Assembly: GCF_043555865.1 (NCBI RefSeq)
Contig: NZ_JBIGHY010000003.1
Location: 186,001 to 250,000, forward strand
Source of the DNA: Pelomonas dachongensis
GTDB taxonomy: Bacteria > Pseudomonadota > Gammaproteobacteria > Burkholderiales > Burkholderiaceae_C
Direction: 5' to 3'
Length of the DNA stretch: 64,000 bases
Below, one piece after another: positions 55,440 to 63,915 of the stretch. The position numbers and the translations under genes are program-made. Under the pieces are notes generated by a model. It had not been told where the DNA came from, did no database searches, and saw only the letters and a program-made list of their open reading frames with translations. How positions within the stretch are numbered: position 1 is the first letter of the stretch; each line of letters opens with the position of its first letter.

Positions 55440-56005
55440 CAGCCCTTGCCCTTCATCCTGGCCTTGAACAGCTCCACCACGCCCACCTCGCGCGGGCCGG
55501 GTATCAGCTCGAAGGCCTCGCCCGCGGCGACGCGGCCTTCGCGCCCCACGCCCAGGTAGAAGCCGCAGTAACCGCTCTGCACCATCAGCTTGGCGGCCTG
55601 GTTGAAGCCCATGTGCGCGTTGAATTTAAAGCAGGGCTGGCGCGGCTCGGTGACGACCAGCTCGCAGTCCGCGAAGCGCAGCACGTCGCCCAGCCAGACC
55701 TTGCCTTCCTGCAAGCCTTGCAGCGTCAGGTTCTCGCCCATGTCGCCCGGCTGCAGAGCGCCGGCCACCTGCGCCTGGCCGCGCACGGTGGTCCAGAACG
55801 CGTAGTGCTCGTGCGGGTAGGCGTACACCGCCTTGGCCGGCCCGCCATGTACGGTAAGGTCGGCCTGTTCGTCGCCGTCCAGCCCCAGCGGGCCGACGGC
55901 GACGGCGCCCTCGCGGGCACGTTTGCGGATGGCCGAATCCACGGCCTGGCCTGTGGTCGCCACGAAGTGCTCGACGCGGGCAGTGTTGACGCTGAGGAGT
56001 CGCAT
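55439..56005 (-). CDS. MOSC domain protein (YiiM-like)
   Basis: A 188-residue protein with a MOSC beta-barrel, the fold that binds molybdenum cofactor sulfur chemistry (YiiM reduces N-hydroxylated purines in E. coli). Visible: GLDGDEQADLTVHGGPAKAV, GDMGENLTLQGL and the invariant-Cys loop EPRQPCFKFN. ATG 56005 (MRLLSVN) starts the domain; the frame is open upstream. It is coupled to the beta-helix gene by a TGATG overlap. Confidence 0.9.
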   Translation of the reverse strand: MRLLSVNTARVEHFVATTGQAVDSAIRKRAREGAVAVGPLGLDGDEQADLTVHGGPAKAVYAYPHEHYAFWTTVRGQAQVAGALQPGDMGENLTLQGLQEGKVWLGDVLRFADCELVVTEPRQPCFKFNAHMGFNQAAKLMVQSGYCGFYLGVGREGRVAAGEAFELIPGPREVGVVELFKARMKGKG

Positions 56006-56112
56006 CGGGCCATTGTCCCGGAGCCGCGCTTCAGGGTCATTTCGGCGTCTTGGCCTACAAGTCAGGGTGTGACCCACCACTAGGCTTGGCCAAAAACTTC
56101 AAGGGAGACTGC

Positions 56113-57372
56113 ATGACTGCACTCGACAGTGGGGCCCGTGTCTGGGCCGGACTGGCCGTCACCCCATCGAGCGAGTTGATGTTCATCGTCGGCGTGCTGC
56201 TGGTGGGCGCGCTGGCCGGGGAATTCATTGCCGCGACGACGCGGCTGCCGCGCGTGGTGGGTTACACGCTGGCCGGCTGTGTGGCCGCCGCGTTCGGCCA
56301 CGGCGTGACCATGCCGCTGGCCGGCGCCGCACAGATCGTCACCGACCTCGCGCTGGGCCTGTTGCTGTTCGAGATCGGCAGCCGCGTGCGGCTGGGCTGG
56401 CTGCGGCGCAATCCGGGCCTGGCCGTCACCAGCCTGCTGGAAGCCACGCTCAGCGCAGTGGCCGTGGCCTTCGTGATGCGCTTGTTCGACGTGGGCTGGC
56501 AGACGGCCATCGCCTGCGCCATCCTGGCCATGCCGGCACCCGCCGCGGTGTCGGGCCGCGTCGCCTTGGAACTGGGCGCCGAGGGCCAGGTCACGCAGCG
56601 CGCGTCGCTGCTGACGGCGCTGAACACGCTGTACGCCGTCGTTGCGATGCTGCTGATGCGCACCTGGTGGGCCGCCGACGACGGCGGCAATGTGGGCGAC
56701 GCACTGGCCGGCCTGTCCGTCTCGCTGCTGACGACGGTGGGCGTGGCCGTGCTGCTGGCCGGCGCCACCTACCTGGCCGCGCGCCGGCTGGACCTGCGCA
56801 ACGAGAGTGCGACGGTGCTGCTGTTCGGCCTGGTGGCGTTCTCCATCGTCGCGGCGCGCGCCATCGGCGTGTCCACGCTGCTGATGCCGCTGCTGGCCGG
56901 CCTGCTGCTGCGCAACACCAGCGAGCGGCCGTGGGTGTGGCCGCGCCACTTCGGCACGGTGGGCGCCGCGCTGGTGCTGATGCTGTTCGTCATCGTCGGC
57001 TCGGCGTGGACGCCGCAGATCCTGGTGGCCGGCGGCTTCGCGGCGCTGGCGCTGCTGGCCACGCGATTCGTCGCCAAGATGCTGGCTATCGTCACGCTGT
57101 CGCGCTGGTCGGGCGCCAGCCTGAAGCAGGGCCTGGCGCTGTCCATCACGATGACGCCGCTGTCCGCCACGGCGCTGGTCATGCTCAGCGAGTTGATGCG
57201 CGCCGAGCCCGAACTGGCCAAGGGCGCGGTGCCCATCATCCTGGCCAGCATCGCGGTGCTGGAGCTGTTCGGGCCCATCGCCGTGCAGTTTGCATTGCGC
57301 CTGGCGGGTGAACTGCCACCGGCGCCCAAGCGCTTTTGGCACCTGAAGCAGAACAAGAAGGAGGGCTCCTGA
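56113..57372 (+). CDS. Kef-type cation:proton antiporter
   Basis: A 419-residue inner-membrane antiporter of the CPA2 family with about twelve hydrophobic segments. Typical stretches are RLPRVVGYTLAGC, DLALGLLLFEIGSRV and AFSIVAARAIGVSTLLMPLLAGLLL. It lacks the C-terminal nucleotide-binding (RCK) domain of KefB/KefC. AGGGAGA lies just ahead of ATG 56113. The stop overlaps the start of the ligase gene, so the two are coupled. Confidence 0.9.
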   Translation: MTALDSGARVWAGLAVTPSSELMFIVGVLLVGALAGEFIAATTRLPRVVGYTLAGCVAAAFGHGVTMPLAGAAQIVTDLALGLLLFEIGSRVRLGWLRRNPGLAVTSLLEATLSAVAVAFVMRLFDVGWQTAIACAILAMPAPAAVSGRVALELGAEGQVTQRASLLTALNTLYAVVAMLLMRTWWAADDGGNVGDALAGLSVSLLTTVGVAVLLAGATYLAARRLDLRNESATVLLFGLVAFSIVAARAIGVSTLLMPLLAGLLLRNTSERPWVWPRHFGTVGAALVLMLFVIVGSAWTPQILVAGGFAALALLATRFVAKMLAIVTLSRWSGASLKQGLALSITMTPLSATALVMLSELMRAEPELAKGAVPIILASIAVLELFGPIAVQFALRLAGELPPAPKRFWHLKQNKKEGS

Positions 57373-58487
57373 TGAGCCTCGGCCAGTTCTCCAAATCGCA
57401 GCCGTTGACGCTGGGCGTCGAGCTGGAGCTGCAGATCGTCAACAACGACGACTACGACCTCGCGCCCGTCTCGGGCGACCTGCTGCGGCTGGTGAAGAAG
57501 CACAGCCTGCCCGGCGCCATCACGCCCGAGATCACCAGCAGCATGATCGAGCTGTCGACCGGCGTGTGCACGGGCTATGGCCAGGCGCTGTCGGAGCTGG
57601 GCCAGATCCGCGACGCGCTGGTCAGCTGCGCCGACCGGCTGGACGTGAGCCTGTGCGGCGGCGGCACCCACCCCTATCAGCACTGGAAGCGCCAGCGCAT
57701 CTTCGAGACGCCGCGCTTTCACGAGCTGTCGTCGCTGTACGGCTACCTGTCCAAGCAGTTCACCATCTTCGGCCAGCACGTCCACATCGGCTGCCCGAGC
57801 GCTGACGAAGCGCTGGTGCTGCTGCACGGCATGAGCCGCTTCATCCCGCACCTGATCGCGCTGGCCGCGTCGTCGCCGTTCGTGCAGGGCGAGGACACAG
57901 GCTTCGACTCGGCGCGATTGAACTCGGTGTTCGCATTCCCGCTGAGCGGCCGTGCGCCGTTTGTACAGACCTGGGACGACTTCTGCGTGTACTTCGACAA
58001 GATGACCCGCACCGGCGTGGTCGCGGGCATGAAGGATTTCTACTGGGACATTCGCCCTAAGCCCGAGTTCGGCACCATCGAGGTCCGCGTGCTGGACACG
58101 CCGCTGACCATTGAGAAGGCCGCCGCCATCGCGGGCTTCATCCAGTGCCTGGCGCACTGGATCACGGTCGAGAAGCCGTTCAAGCTCAGCGAGGACGACT
58201 ATCTGCCCTATACGTTCAACCGTTTCCAGGCCTGCCGCTTCGGACTGGACGGCACCTTTGTCGACCCCGAGACCGGCGAGCACCGCGTGCTGCGCGACGA
58301 CGTGCTGTCGGTGCTGAGCCGGCTGGACGCGCACGCCGCCGACCTGAAGGCCGAGCCCGCGCTGCAATACCTGCGCCGCGAGATCGCCGGCACGGGCAAC
58401 GACGCGACCTGGCTGCGCCAGATCGAGGCCGACGAGCACCTGCTGGCCGAGGTGGTGCGCCGCGCGACGCGGCGCTGGCACGGCTGA
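57372..58487 (+). CDS. Carboxylate-amine ligase, YbdK type (GCS2 family)
   Basis: A 371-residue ATP-dependent ligase related to gamma-glutamylcysteine synthetase type 2. Motifs: LTLGVELELQIVN at the start, PEITSSMIELSTGVC, GGGTHPYQHW, FGQHVHIGCPS and FGTIEVRVLDTP (metal/ATP site). E. coli YbdK shows weak glutamate-cysteine ligase activity. Here translational coupling with a Kef-type antiporter is suggestive, because Kef systems respond to glutathione adducts; a shared role in thiol/electrophile defence is inference. Confidence 0.94.
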   Translation: MSLGQFSKSQPLTLGVELELQIVNNDDYDLAPVSGDLLRLVKKHSLPGAITPEITSSMIELSTGVCTGYGQALSELGQIRDALVSCADRLDVSLCGGGTHPYQHWKRQRIFETPRFHELSSLYGYLSKQFTIFGQHVHIGCPSADEALVLLHGMSRFIPHLIALAASSPFVQGEDTGFDSARLNSVFAFPLSGRAPFVQTWDDFCVYFDKMTRTGVVAGMKDFYWDIRPKPEFGTIEVRVLDTPLTIEKAAAIAGFIQCLAHWITVEKPFKLSEDDYLPYTFNRFQACRFGLDGTFVDPETGEHRVLRDDVLSVLSRLDAHAADLKAEPALQYLRREIAGTGNDATWLRQIEADEHLLAEVVRRATRRWHG

Positions 58488-58505
58488 GGGCTTCCAGCCG
58501 CCCGT

Positions 58506-59129
58506 CTAGCCGCCTTCGTGCTCTTCCACGCCCGCAGGCGGCGGCGCCTGGCGCTCGGCCGCCGCGCCGTGCCAGCGCCGCAATGCACGCTGGAAGAACA
58601 GACTGTTGGGCAGCTGCAGGCTGGTGCCGTTGCGCAGGTCGCCGGTCTCCTGCAGCGTCGTGTAGACCATGTTGATATCGACGACCCGGCCCTTCATGCC
58701 GGGCTTGTCCCCGGTCTCCAGCAGCTCCACGACGTCGCCGATGCGGAACGCACGCGTCATGTAGATCAACAGCGTGCAGAACAGGTTGGACAGCACGCTC
58801 CAGGCAGCGAAGAACGCCACCGCGCCGACCGTGGCGAAGCCGGTGAACGCCGTCCACAACACCGCGCCGGACACGCCCAGACGCTCCAGCGCCCACAGCA
58901 GCGCGCCGGCATAGACCAGCACGCCCACCACGCGCAGGAAGATCGAGGTGACATGGGCAGGCAGCGCATAGACGCTGGTCAGCCGGCGCAGCCCCTGGCG
59001 CACGATGCGCATCAGCAGCCACGCGACGAGCAGGATCAACGTGACCTCGAACACCGGCACCAGGATGTCGAGCCATTCGGCTGCCCAGGCGGGCAAGCGG
59101 TCGTGCAGGGATTGGAGGATCTTTCTCAT
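58506..59129 (-). CDS. Small mechanosensitive-channel (MscS-like) protein
   Basis: A 207-residue membrane protein with about four hydrophobic segments. It ends with the MscS pore helix and beta-domain region (TVGAVAFFAAWSVLSNLF, FRIGDVVELLETGDKPGMKG, GTSLQLPNSLFFQRALRRW). The usual C-terminal alpha/beta cage of MscS is missing; the tail is short and Pro/Glu-rich. It would act as a small pressure-sensing pore or a regulatory subunit. Convergent neighbour: the YbdK-type gene. Confidence 0.88.
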   Translation of the reverse strand: MRKILQSLHDRLPAWAAEWLDILVPVFEVTLILLVAWLLMRIVRQGLRRLTSVYALPAHVTSIFLRVVGVLVYAGALLWALERLGVSGAVLWTAFTGFATVGAVAFFAAWSVLSNLFCTLLIYMTRAFRIGDVVELLETGDKPGMKGRVVDINMVYTTLQETGDLRNGTSLQLPNSLFFQRALRRWHGAAAERQAPPPAGVEEHEGG

Positions 59130-59266
59130 GGACTTGGCTTATGGAACGCTGCGGCCGGCGGGAGGCCCGGCCGTCACCGCCTAGTGTCACCGCTGGACGG
59201 GTAGCCGCATGCGCGCGGCTCTGCGTCGGCGCGACCCGGCGCCGCCGACGGCGTGTGTGCCCAGGC

Positions 59267-60127
59267 CTACACGCCGGCCTGGCGCAGCGTCTGCACCAGC
59301 ATCTGCTGCAGGCTGTCCACCGCCTTGTTGCCCTTGGACGCCTGGCTGCGGTAGGCGGCCACCTCCATCGGCTGCAGCGGCCCCAGCCCCTGCTCGGCAC
59401 CCAGGCGTTGCAGATGGGCAGGGGCGCTGCACTGCGTCAGAACCGCCACGGCCAGGCCGCTTTCCACGGCGGCGATCTGGCCCGCCAGGCTTGAGCTGTT
59501 GTAGACGATGCGCCAGCGCCGCCCCTGCAGCGCCAGCGAATGGAGGGCGCTGCGCCGGCCCAGGCTGGCCTCCTCGTAGACGGCGATGGGCAGCGGGTCG
59601 CGCGTCCACACGTCGAACTGCGGAGAGCCCACCCACACCATGGGCTCATGGAACAACAGCGTGCCGCGGCGTGCGTGGTCGCGCGACACCAGCGCCAGGT
59701 CCAGCTCGCCGCGTTGCACGCGCGGGATCAGCGCGGTGGACTGCTCGCAGTCCAGCTGGATCTCCACGCCGCCATGCCGCGGTGCAAAGCGCTTCAGCAC
59801 CGGCGTCAGGTACTGGCTGGCGTAGTCGTCCGGAACGCCCAGCCGCACGACGCCCGAGATCGCCTCGCCCTGCAGCGCCGCCTGCGCCTCGGCCTGCAGG
59901 TCCAGCATGCGCCGCGCATAGCCCAGCAGCGCCTGGCCCTCGTGGGTCAGCTGCAGCAGCCGCGGACCGCGCAGCAGCAGCGAATGGCCCACGGCGTCTT
60001 CCAGCTTCTTGAGCTGCATGCTGACGGCCGACTGGGAGCGGTGCACCGCCACCGCGGCGCCGGACAGCGAGCCGGCGTCCACCGTCGCGACGAAGCACTT
60101 CAGCCAGTCGATCTGCAGGTCGCGCAT
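59267..60127 (-). CDS. LysR-family transcriptional regulator
   Basis: A 286-residue regulator from ATG 60127 (MRDLQIDWLKCFVATVDAGS). The winged helix with SLSGAAVAVHRSQSAVSMQLKKLEDAVGH is followed by a periplasmic-binding-like effector domain. The start at 60127 is preferred over the longer ATG at 60154 because a perfect LysR-type dyad (60130-60144) would otherwise be inside the gene. It is divergent from an EamA transporter, which it probably controls. Confidence 0.92.
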   Translation of the reverse strand: MRDLQIDWLKCFVATVDAGSLSGAAVAVHRSQSAVSMQLKKLEDAVGHSLLLRGPRLLQLTHEGQALLGYARRMLDLQAEAQAALQGEAISGVVRLGVPDDYASQYLTPVLKRFAPRHGGVEIQLDCEQSTALIPRVQRGELDLALVSRDHARRGTLLFHEPMVWVGSPQFDVWTRDPLPIAVYEEASLGRRSALHSLALQGRRWRIVYNSSSLAGQIAAVESGLAVAVLTQCSAPAHLQRLGAEQGLGPLQPMEVAAYRSQASKGNKAVDSLQQMLVQTLRQAGV

Positions 60128-60129
60128 GG

Positions 60130-60144
60130 ATTCGATAAGCGAAT
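60130..60144. promoter_or_regulatory. LysR-type operator (T-N11-A dyad)
   Basis: ATTCG-N5-CGAAT is a perfect interrupted dyad with the T-N11-A spacing typical of LysR regulators. It lies in the gap between the lysR start (60127) and the divergent transporter start (60202). Confidence 0.6.
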
Positions 60145-60201
60145 GGTTGTCCACTGAATTATGAGCTTTTCGAGTTCACGCCACGCCCGCACAGTCGCGC
60201 C

Positions 60202-61167
60202 ATGCTGTCCCCTGCCGCCCCTTTGCCCGCGCCGCTGGACGCCCGCGCCAGCGGCCTGATGCTGCTGCTGTGCCTCACCTGGGGCCTGCAGCAGATTTCG
60301 CTGAAGGCCGTGGCCGACGCGGCCAGCCCGATGCTGATGGTGGCGGTGCGTTCGGGCATCGCGTTGCTGCTGCTGGCCGTGCTGATGCGTCATCGCGGCG
60401 AGCGGCTGGTGCGCGCGCACTGGGCGCCCGGCGCGGTCGCGGGCGGGCTGTTCGCGCTGGAGTACGTGTTCGTCAGCCTCGCGCTGCAGCTGACGCAGGC
60501 ATCGCACGTCGTCGTGTTCCTGTATGCCGCACCGCTGTTCGCGGCGCTCGGCCTGCACTGGCGGCTGCCGGCCGAGCGACTGGGGCGGCGCCAGTGGGCC
60601 GGCATTGCGCTGGCCTTCGGGGGCGTCGCCATCGCCTTCCTCAACGGCGACACGGCACCAGGCGCTGGCCTGTGGGGCGATCTGCTAGCGCTGCTGGCTG
60701 CGCTGTGCTGGGGCGCCACCACAATCACCATCCGCTGCACGCGGCTGGCCCAGGCGCCAGCCACCGAGACGCTGCAATACCAGTTGATCGGCGCTTTTGC
60801 GCTGCTGCTGCCGGTGGCGCTGCTGTCCGGCCAGTGGGCGTTCGATGCGACAAGTCCGCGCGTGTGGGCGCACCTGGGCTTCCAGGCGCTGGTGGTGTCG
60901 TTCGCCAGCTTCCTGGCCTGGTGCTGGCTGCTGCGCCGCTACCTGGCGTCGCGGCTGGGCGTGTTCTCGTTCCTGACGCCGCTGCTCGGTGTGCTGCTGG
61001 GCGCCTGGCTGCTCGACGAGCAGTTGGAGCCGGCATTCATGGCCGGCAGCACCGCGGTGCTGGCGGGCATCGTGCTGGTCAGCCTGCGCGACGGGCCCCG
61101 CGCCCGGCTCAGAACCCGTGTCAGCGCGGCGCCGGCTCGAGCCGCGTGGCGCGCCAGCCGTCGATGA
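60202..61167 (+). CDS. EamA/DMT-family transporter
   Basis: A 321-residue membrane protein with ten hydrophobic segments in two EamA repeats. It has LCLTWGLQQISLKAVADAAS near the start, QASHVVVFLYAAPLFAALG in the first half and FSFLTPLLGVLLGAWLLDEQ in the second. Probably a metabolite or amino-acid exporter under the divergent LysR regulator; substrate unknown. The C-terminus (Arg/Ala-rich tail) overlaps the 3' end of the convergent small gene by 47 bases. Confidence 0.92.
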   Translation: MLSPAAPLPAPLDARASGLMLLLCLTWGLQQISLKAVADAASPMLMVAVRSGIALLLLAVLMRHRGERLVRAHWAPGAVAGGLFALEYVFVSLALQLTQASHVVVFLYAAPLFAALGLHWRLPAERLGRRQWAGIALAFGGVAIAFLNGDTAPGAGLWGDLLALLAALCWGATTITIRCTRLAQAPATETLQYQLIGAFALLLPVALLSGQWAFDATSPRVWAHLGFQALVVSFASFLAWCWLLRRYLASRLGVFSFLTPLLGVLLGAWLLDEQLEPAFMAGSTAVLAGIVLVSLRDGPRARLRTRVSAAPARAAWRASRR

Positions 61168-61450
61168 GCTGCCGCGCCAGCGCGGGCAGCGCGCCGCGAC
61201 CCACCCGCTTGGCGAAACCGAAGCGCTCGCCGGCGTAGATGCGGTCATAGGCCAGGCGCGACACATGGGCGGGCCAGCCCTGGGCCGCCATCAACGCCGA
61301 GAAGCGCTCCAGTTCCGGGAGCGACAGCTGCACCGGCCGTTCGCCGCTGGGTACGACCTCGTCGAGGACCAGGCGGGCCGAGCCCAGCTCGCCGCGGATG
61401 CGGCGCGGGCCGAAACTGGGCAGCGGGACGGGGCGGTGGCGGCGTGTCAT
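61121..61450 (-). CDS. Hypothetical protein
   Basis: A 109-residue protein from ATG 61450 (MTRRHRPVPLPSFGPR). It is basic at the start and compact afterwards (LSLPELERFSALMAAQGWPAH, GRGALPALARQLIDGW). No family was recognised. It overlaps the convergent transporter gene, so reality depends on conservation elsewhere. Codon use is compatible with a true gene. Confidence 0.55.
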   Translation of the reverse strand: MTRRHRPVPLPSFGPRRIRGELGSARLVLDEVVPSGERPVQLSLPELERFSALMAAQGWPAHVSRLAYDRIYAGERFGFAKRVGRGALPALARQLIDGWRATRLEPAPR

Positions 61451-61592
61451 GGCGCCATGATGGAACCGACCACCCCGTCGCATGCGTCGAAAAACACCGC
61501 TTCGCCGCCCATGCGGCACCACCGACGCCGGGCGCGTGGCATTGTTCACGCCACTCCCGCCCATCGGGCCTCGGTGTAACCTCGCCCACCCC

Positions 61593-62639
61593 ATGAGTCA
61601 CAAGCCCACCACCGTGGCCGAACTGGGCGAGTTCACGGTCCTCATCGACGTGCGTTCGCCGGCCGAGTTCGCGCTGGACCACATCCCCGGCGCCATCAAC
61701 TGCCCCGTGCTGGATGACGAGGAGCGCCGCGTCGTCGGCACGACCTACGTGCAGGTGTCCGCATTCGAGGCACGCAAGATCGGCGGCGCCATGGTGGCAC
61801 GCAACATCGCCCGGCACCTGGACGAGCAGTTCCGCGACAAGCCCCGGGACTGGCGGCCCCTCGTCTACTGCTGGCGCGGCGGCATGCGCAGCGGCAGCTT
61901 CGTCAACTGGTTGCGGCTGGTCGGCTGGGACGCGCAGCAGCTCAAGGGCGGCTACAAGGCCTGGCGCGCGCACGTCATCGAGCAGATCGCGCAGCGCGCG
62001 CCGGCGCTGGACCTGCGCGTGCTGTGCGGGCCTACGGGAAGCGCCAAGACCCGCGTGCTGCAGGCACTGGCCGCGCAGGGCGAGCAGGTGCTGGACCTCG
62101 AAGACCTGGCCGCCCACCGCGGCTCGGTGCTGGGCGCGGTGCCCGGGCGGCCGCAGCCGTCGCAGAAGGCCTTCGAGACGCAGCTGGCGCATCGCCTCGC
62201 CGCCCTGGACCCCGCGCGCCGCGTCTGGGTGGAGGCCGAGAGCCGGCGCATCGGCCGCATCACCGTTCCCGAGCCGCTGCTGCAGCGCCTGCGCGAAAGC
62301 CCGGTGGTCGAGATCGCCGCGCCGCCGGATGCGCGGCTGGCCTACCTGTTACGCGACTATGCCTGGCTGGGCGACGACCGCCCGGCGCTGGCGGACAAGC
62401 TGGACGGCCTGCGTGAGCTGCTGCCCCGCGACGTGCTGGCACAGTGGCGCGAATGGGCGCTGGCCGGCGCGCTGGCGCCGCTGTTCGAGGCCTTGATGGC
62501 CCGCCACTACGACCCGCTGTACGCCCGCTCGCAGGGCCGGCATCTCGCCGGCCTGCCGAACGCTCACCGCGTGGCCTCCGACGACCTCTCCGACGCTGGC
62601 ATCCAGTCCCTGGCCGGCCACATCGCCTCACTGCCATGA
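61593..62639 (+). CDS. mnmH: tRNA 2-selenouridine/geranyl-2-thiouridine synthase
   Basis: Replaces sulfur by selenium at the wobble 2-thiouridine of some tRNAs, using selenophosphate, via a geranylated intermediate. The 348-residue protein has an N-terminal rhodanese domain (LIDVRSPAEFALDHIPGAIN) with catalytic Cys93 in LVYCWRGGMRSGS, then a P-loop domain (LCGPTGSAKTRVLQAL). ATG 61593 begins it. Its stop overlaps the selD start (ATGA), so substrate supply and use are coupled. Confidence 0.96.
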   Translation: MSHKPTTVAELGEFTVLIDVRSPAEFALDHIPGAINCPVLDDEERRVVGTTYVQVSAFEARKIGGAMVARNIARHLDEQFRDKPRDWRPLVYCWRGGMRSGSFVNWLRLVGWDAQQLKGGYKAWRAHVIEQIAQRAPALDLRVLCGPTGSAKTRVLQALAAQGEQVLDLEDLAAHRGSVLGAVPGRPQPSQKAFETQLAHRLAALDPARRVWVEAESRRIGRITVPEPLLQRLRESPVVEIAAPPDARLAYLLRDYAWLGDDRPALADKLDGLRELLPRDVLAQWREWALAGALAPLFEALMARHYDPLYARSQGRHLAGLPNAHRVASDDLSDAGIQSLAGHIASLP

Positions 62640-63700
62640 CCCACACCTCCGCTCCCATCCCGCGCCTGACCTCGCTGTCCCATGGCGGCGGCTGCGGCTG
62701 CAAGATCGCGCCGGGCGTGCTCAGCGAGATCCTGAAGAACACGCGCCAGCTGCCGGTGCCGCCGCAGCTGCTGGTGGGCATCGAGACCGCGGACGACGCG
62801 GCCGTCTACCAGCTCACCGACGACATCGCGCTGATCGCGACGACTGACTTCTTCATGCCCATCGTCGACGACCCGTTCGACTTCGGGCGCATCGCGGCTA
62901 CCAACGCCATCAGCGACGTCTACGCCATGGGCGGCAAGCCCATCATGGCGCTGGCGCTGGTGGGCATGCCCATCAACGTGCTGCCCGTGGACGTCATCGG
63001 TCGCATCCTGGCCGGCGGCGAGTCGGTCTGCGCGGCGGCGGGCATCCCCATCGCCGGCGGCCACACCATCGACTCCGTCGAAGCCATCTACGGCCTGGTC
63101 GCGCTGGGCGTGGCGCACCCCAAGCGCATCAAGCGCAACTCGGATGCGCGCCCGGGCGACCGGCTGGTGCTGGGCAAGCCGCTGGGCGTGGGCGTGCTGT
63201 CGGCGGCGCTGAAGAAGGAGCAGCTGTCGGCCGACGGCTATGCCCGCATGGTGGCCACCACGACCCAGCTGAACACGCCGGGACCGGACCTGGCCGCGCT
63301 GGACGGCGTGCACGCGATGACGGACGTGACCGGCTTCGGCCTGGCCGGCCATGCGCTGGAGCTGGCGCGCGGCGCGGGCGCCGGCGTGGAGATCGACTGG
63401 GCGCGCGTGCCGCTGCTGCCGCAGGTGCGCGAACTGGCCGAGGCCGGCTTCGTCACCGGCGCGTCGCGCCGCAACTGGGCCGGCTACGGCGCAGAGGTGG
63501 CGGTGTCCGCCGATTTCCCCGCGCCCGACCGCGCGCTGCTGACCGACCCACAGACCAGCGGCGGTCTGCTGGTGTCATGCGACGCGGGCGCGGTGGACGA
63601 GGTGCTGGCGGTATTCCGCCGCCACGGTTTCGACGCGGCCGCGGAGATCGGCACCGTGGTCGCCTCGAACGACGTGGGGTCGCGCTTGCGCCTGCGTTGA
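62636..63700 (+). CDS. selD: Selenide, water dikinase (selenophosphate synthetase), Cys type
   Basis: Makes selenophosphate from selenide and ATP. The 354-residue protein has the glycine-rich loop SHGGGCGCKIAPGVL with active-site Cys20 (Cys rather than selenocysteine), the metal-binding DDAAVY, TTDFFMPIVDDPFDFGRIAA and GGHTIDS. It is coupled to mnmH, which uses its product. No other selenium genes (selA, selB, selC) are visible within the window, so selenouridine in tRNA may be the purpose. Confidence 0.97.
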   Translation: MTHTSAPIPRLTSLSHGGGCGCKIAPGVLSEILKNTRQLPVPPQLLVGIETADDAAVYQLTDDIALIATTDFFMPIVDDPFDFGRIAATNAISDVYAMGGKPIMALALVGMPINVLPVDVIGRILAGGESVCAAAGIPIAGGHTIDSVEAIYGLVALGVAHPKRIKRNSDARPGDRLVLGKPLGVGVLSAALKKEQLSADGYARMVATTTQLNTPGPDLAALDGVHAMTDVTGFGLAGHALELARGAGAGVEIDWARVPLLPQVRELAEAGFVTGASRRNWAGYGAEVAVSADFPAPDRALLTDPQTSGGLLVSCDAGAVDEVLAVFRRHGFDAAAEIGTVVASNDVGSRLRLR

Positions 63701-63828
63701 GTTGTCGAAGTTCTCTGAATCCTGAACGCGGGGTGCATGGGAATTCAATGAGGTCCAGTGCCGACCTCGACCACTTGCTCCCGCCTCCGCGGAGCTGATC
63801 CCCCAGGGGCGAACCGCGGCCACCCAGG

Positions 63829-63855
63829 CTCACGCGCGCCCAGAGGCCGCGTGAG
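63829..63855. other. Hairpin in the selD downstream gap
   Basis: CTCACGCG, an 11-base loop and CGCGTGAG lie between selD and the next gene. There is no T-run, so it may be an attenuator or a weak terminator. The 215-base gap otherwise shows only a ribosome site for the next gene. Confidence 0.4.
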
Positions 63856-63915
63856 ATTTCAAACCGCATGCTTGGGGCGACGTCGCCGTCCTGTGCGCGT
63901 TTGGGGGATGTCACC

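Noticed and set aside
63701..63915. Possible selC (tRNA-Sec) gene after selD
   Set aside because: No T-arm consensus or acceptor pairing could be built; only a short hairpin is present.
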